Of a stretch of 64,000 bases of DNA, positions 63,091-64,000 are shown piece by piece. Position 1 is the stretch's first letter, and each line of letters starts with the position of its first letter. The stretch lies in the NCBI RefSeq assembly GCF_018129685.1, contig NZ_JAFCLG010000004.1:310001-374000 (forward strand), given 5' to 3'. The notes beneath the pieces were generated by a model. That model had not been told where the DNA came from. It was given only the letters and a program-made list of their open reading frames with translations, and searched no databases. The position numbers and the translations under genes were made by a program. Origin of the DNA: Bradyrhizobium manausense. Its GTDB lineage: Bacteria > Pseudomonadota > Alphaproteobacteria > Rhizobiales > Xanthobacteraceae.

Positions 63091-64000
63091 ATGCTGGCGG
63101 ATCGGATCGAGGCAAAATGGATCGACGCCTTTTGCGAGATCTTTGAGCGTTGTGCCGTCAAGGCCGGCGATACCGCAGCGATCCTGTCGGAGACCCAGTC
63201 GCGCGCGTTGAATGTGCATTTGGCGGAGCTGGCCCTGCTGCGCATGGGCGCGAAGCCTTTTCATGTCGTCATGCCGACGCCGCGCAACAGGAACATCGTT
63301 CCGGTCCGCTCGACGGGCGCAAGCGAGGCAATCCAGAAGCTTGGGCCGGTCATCACGGCGCTTCAGCAGGCAGGATTCGTGGTGGACTGCACCATCGAGG
63401 GCTTGATGCACGCGGTGGAGACGCCCGAGATCCTGAAAGCGGGCGCTCGCATCCTTGTCATCTCCAACGAGCACCCCGAGGCGCTGGAGCGGATGGTGCC
63501 GGATCCGGCACTCGAGAAGCGCGTTCGTACGGCAGCAAAGGTGCTCCGCGGGACTAAGCGGATGCGGGTTACCTCGAACGCCGGCACGGCTCTGGATGTG
63601 GACATGGTCGGCGCTTCAACGGTCGGGGTCTGGGGCTGGACCGACAAGCCCGGCACGCTGGCGCATTGGCCGGGCGGCATCGTCGTCAGCTTCCCCAAGA
63701 GTGGAACGATTAACGGCACGCTTGTGATGGCGCCCGGCGATGTCAATCTTACGTTCAAGCGCTACCTGACGTCGCCGGTGAAGATGACGTTGAAGGACGA
63801 CTATGTCGTCGAGCTTGAAGGTGAGGGCACGGACGCCGCCATGATGCGCGCCTATCTTGCCGCCTGGGGCGATCGCGAAGCCTATGCGGTCTCCCACGTG
63901 GGCTTCGGCATGAATCCAGGCGCGCGCTACGAAGCACTGTCGATGTATGACCAGCGGGACACCAATGGAACGGAGATCCGCGCCGTCTCCGGCAATTTCC
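63091..64000 (+). CDS. NicX-like 2,5-dihydroxypyridine 5,6-dioxygenase, 5' part
   Basis: 303 residues are visible; the frame stays open to the window edge. HWPGGIVVSFPKSGTINGTL, APGDVNLTFKRYL, EAYAVSHVGFGMNPGARYE and RAVSGNF align, from memory, with NicX of Pseudomonas putida (M29 aminopeptidase-like fold turned Fe(II) dioxygenase). NicX opens the ring of 2,5-dihydroxypyridine to N-formylmaleamate in nicotinate breakdown. The preceding binding-protein-dependent transporter could import the pyridine acid. The SD GGAGTG lies 7 bp upstream of the ATG. Confidence 0.75.
   Translation, partial: MLADRIEAKWIDAFCEIFERCAVKAGDTAAILSETQSRALNVHLAELALLRMGAKPFHVVMPTPRNRNIVPVRSTGASEAIQKLGPVITALQQAGFVVDCTIEGLMHAVETPEILKAGARILVISNEHPEALERMVPDPALEKRVRTAAKVLRGTKRMRVTSNAGTALDVDMVGASTVGVWGWTDKPGTLAHWPGGIVVSFPKSGTINGTLVMAPGDVNLTFKRYLTSPVKMTLKDDYVVELEGEGTDAAMMRAYLAAWGDREAYAVSHVGFGMNPGARYEALSMYDQRDTNGTEIRAVSGNF

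Overview
The window (about 63% G+C overall, with some less GC-rich islands) looks like the chromosome of a Bradyrhizobium-type alphaproteobacterium. Evidence for this is a GcrA-family regulator, a phasin, DUF3606 and AHH proteins of the kind seen in that genus, many solute-binding-protein transporters, and many catabolic operons. No rRNA or tRNA gene was recognised.

Layout. 1-2.6 kb: accessory DNA with the 3' end of a REP-associated (RAYT) transposase, two kinds of inverted REP-like repeats, a DUF416 gene and a small membrane protein. 2.8-18.5 kb: a nitrogen-scavenging locus. A leftward operon encodes a BMP/nucleobase-type ABC transporter, a biuret hydrolase and a nucleoside-type deaminase. 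Nearby are an allantoate/carbamoyl amidohydrolase, a DctA-like carrier, a formamidase, and a TetR-adenine deaminase-NCS2 permease operon. All of these act on purines, ureides or small amides and would release ammonia. 18.5-29.3 kb: housekeeping and small genes, including a MoxR/VWA pair, a quinone oxidoreductase, a phasin, a small cytochrome c and an alpha/beta hydrolase. An S24-type repressor lies next to gcrA, with matching operators around it. 29.4-35.4 kb: an FhaC/ShlB-type outer-membrane transporter, divergent to a FecR-domain protein with a glycine/asparagine repeat tail and a CHASE2-PAS-GGDEF-EAL protein. 35.4-44.3 kb: arginase, an enolase-superfamily dehydratase, an NRAMP transporter that seems to use a CTG start, several microproteins and a flavin aromatic hydroxylase.

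44.5-53.4 kb is the most unusual part. Six copies of a compact cassette, each a sigma70-like promoter followed closely by a Rho-independent terminator, punctuate an array of immunity-like genes (DUF4261 and Imm43-like, each duplicated, with one decayed copy of each) and an AHH nuclease gene. A (CT)27 tract precedes the nuclease gene. A prophage scrap follows, in which the start of a terminase large subunit is fused in frame to the end of a GNAT acetyltransferase. A seventh, decayed cassette lies on the minus strand near 2.57 kb.

53.6-64 kb: a rightward catabolic cluster. It holds a class III CoA-transferase, a two-component flavin monooxygenase with its reductase, a periplasmic binding protein plus an ABC transporter of the nitrate/sulfonate type, an IlvD/Edd dehydratase, an oppositely oriented beta-hydroxyacid dehydrogenase, and the start of a NicX-like 2,5-dihydroxypyridine dioxygenase. 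Together these suggest uptake and breakdown of an N-heteroaromatic acid.

All calls come from reading the sequence and from memory of protein families. No database search, folding program or expression data were available.
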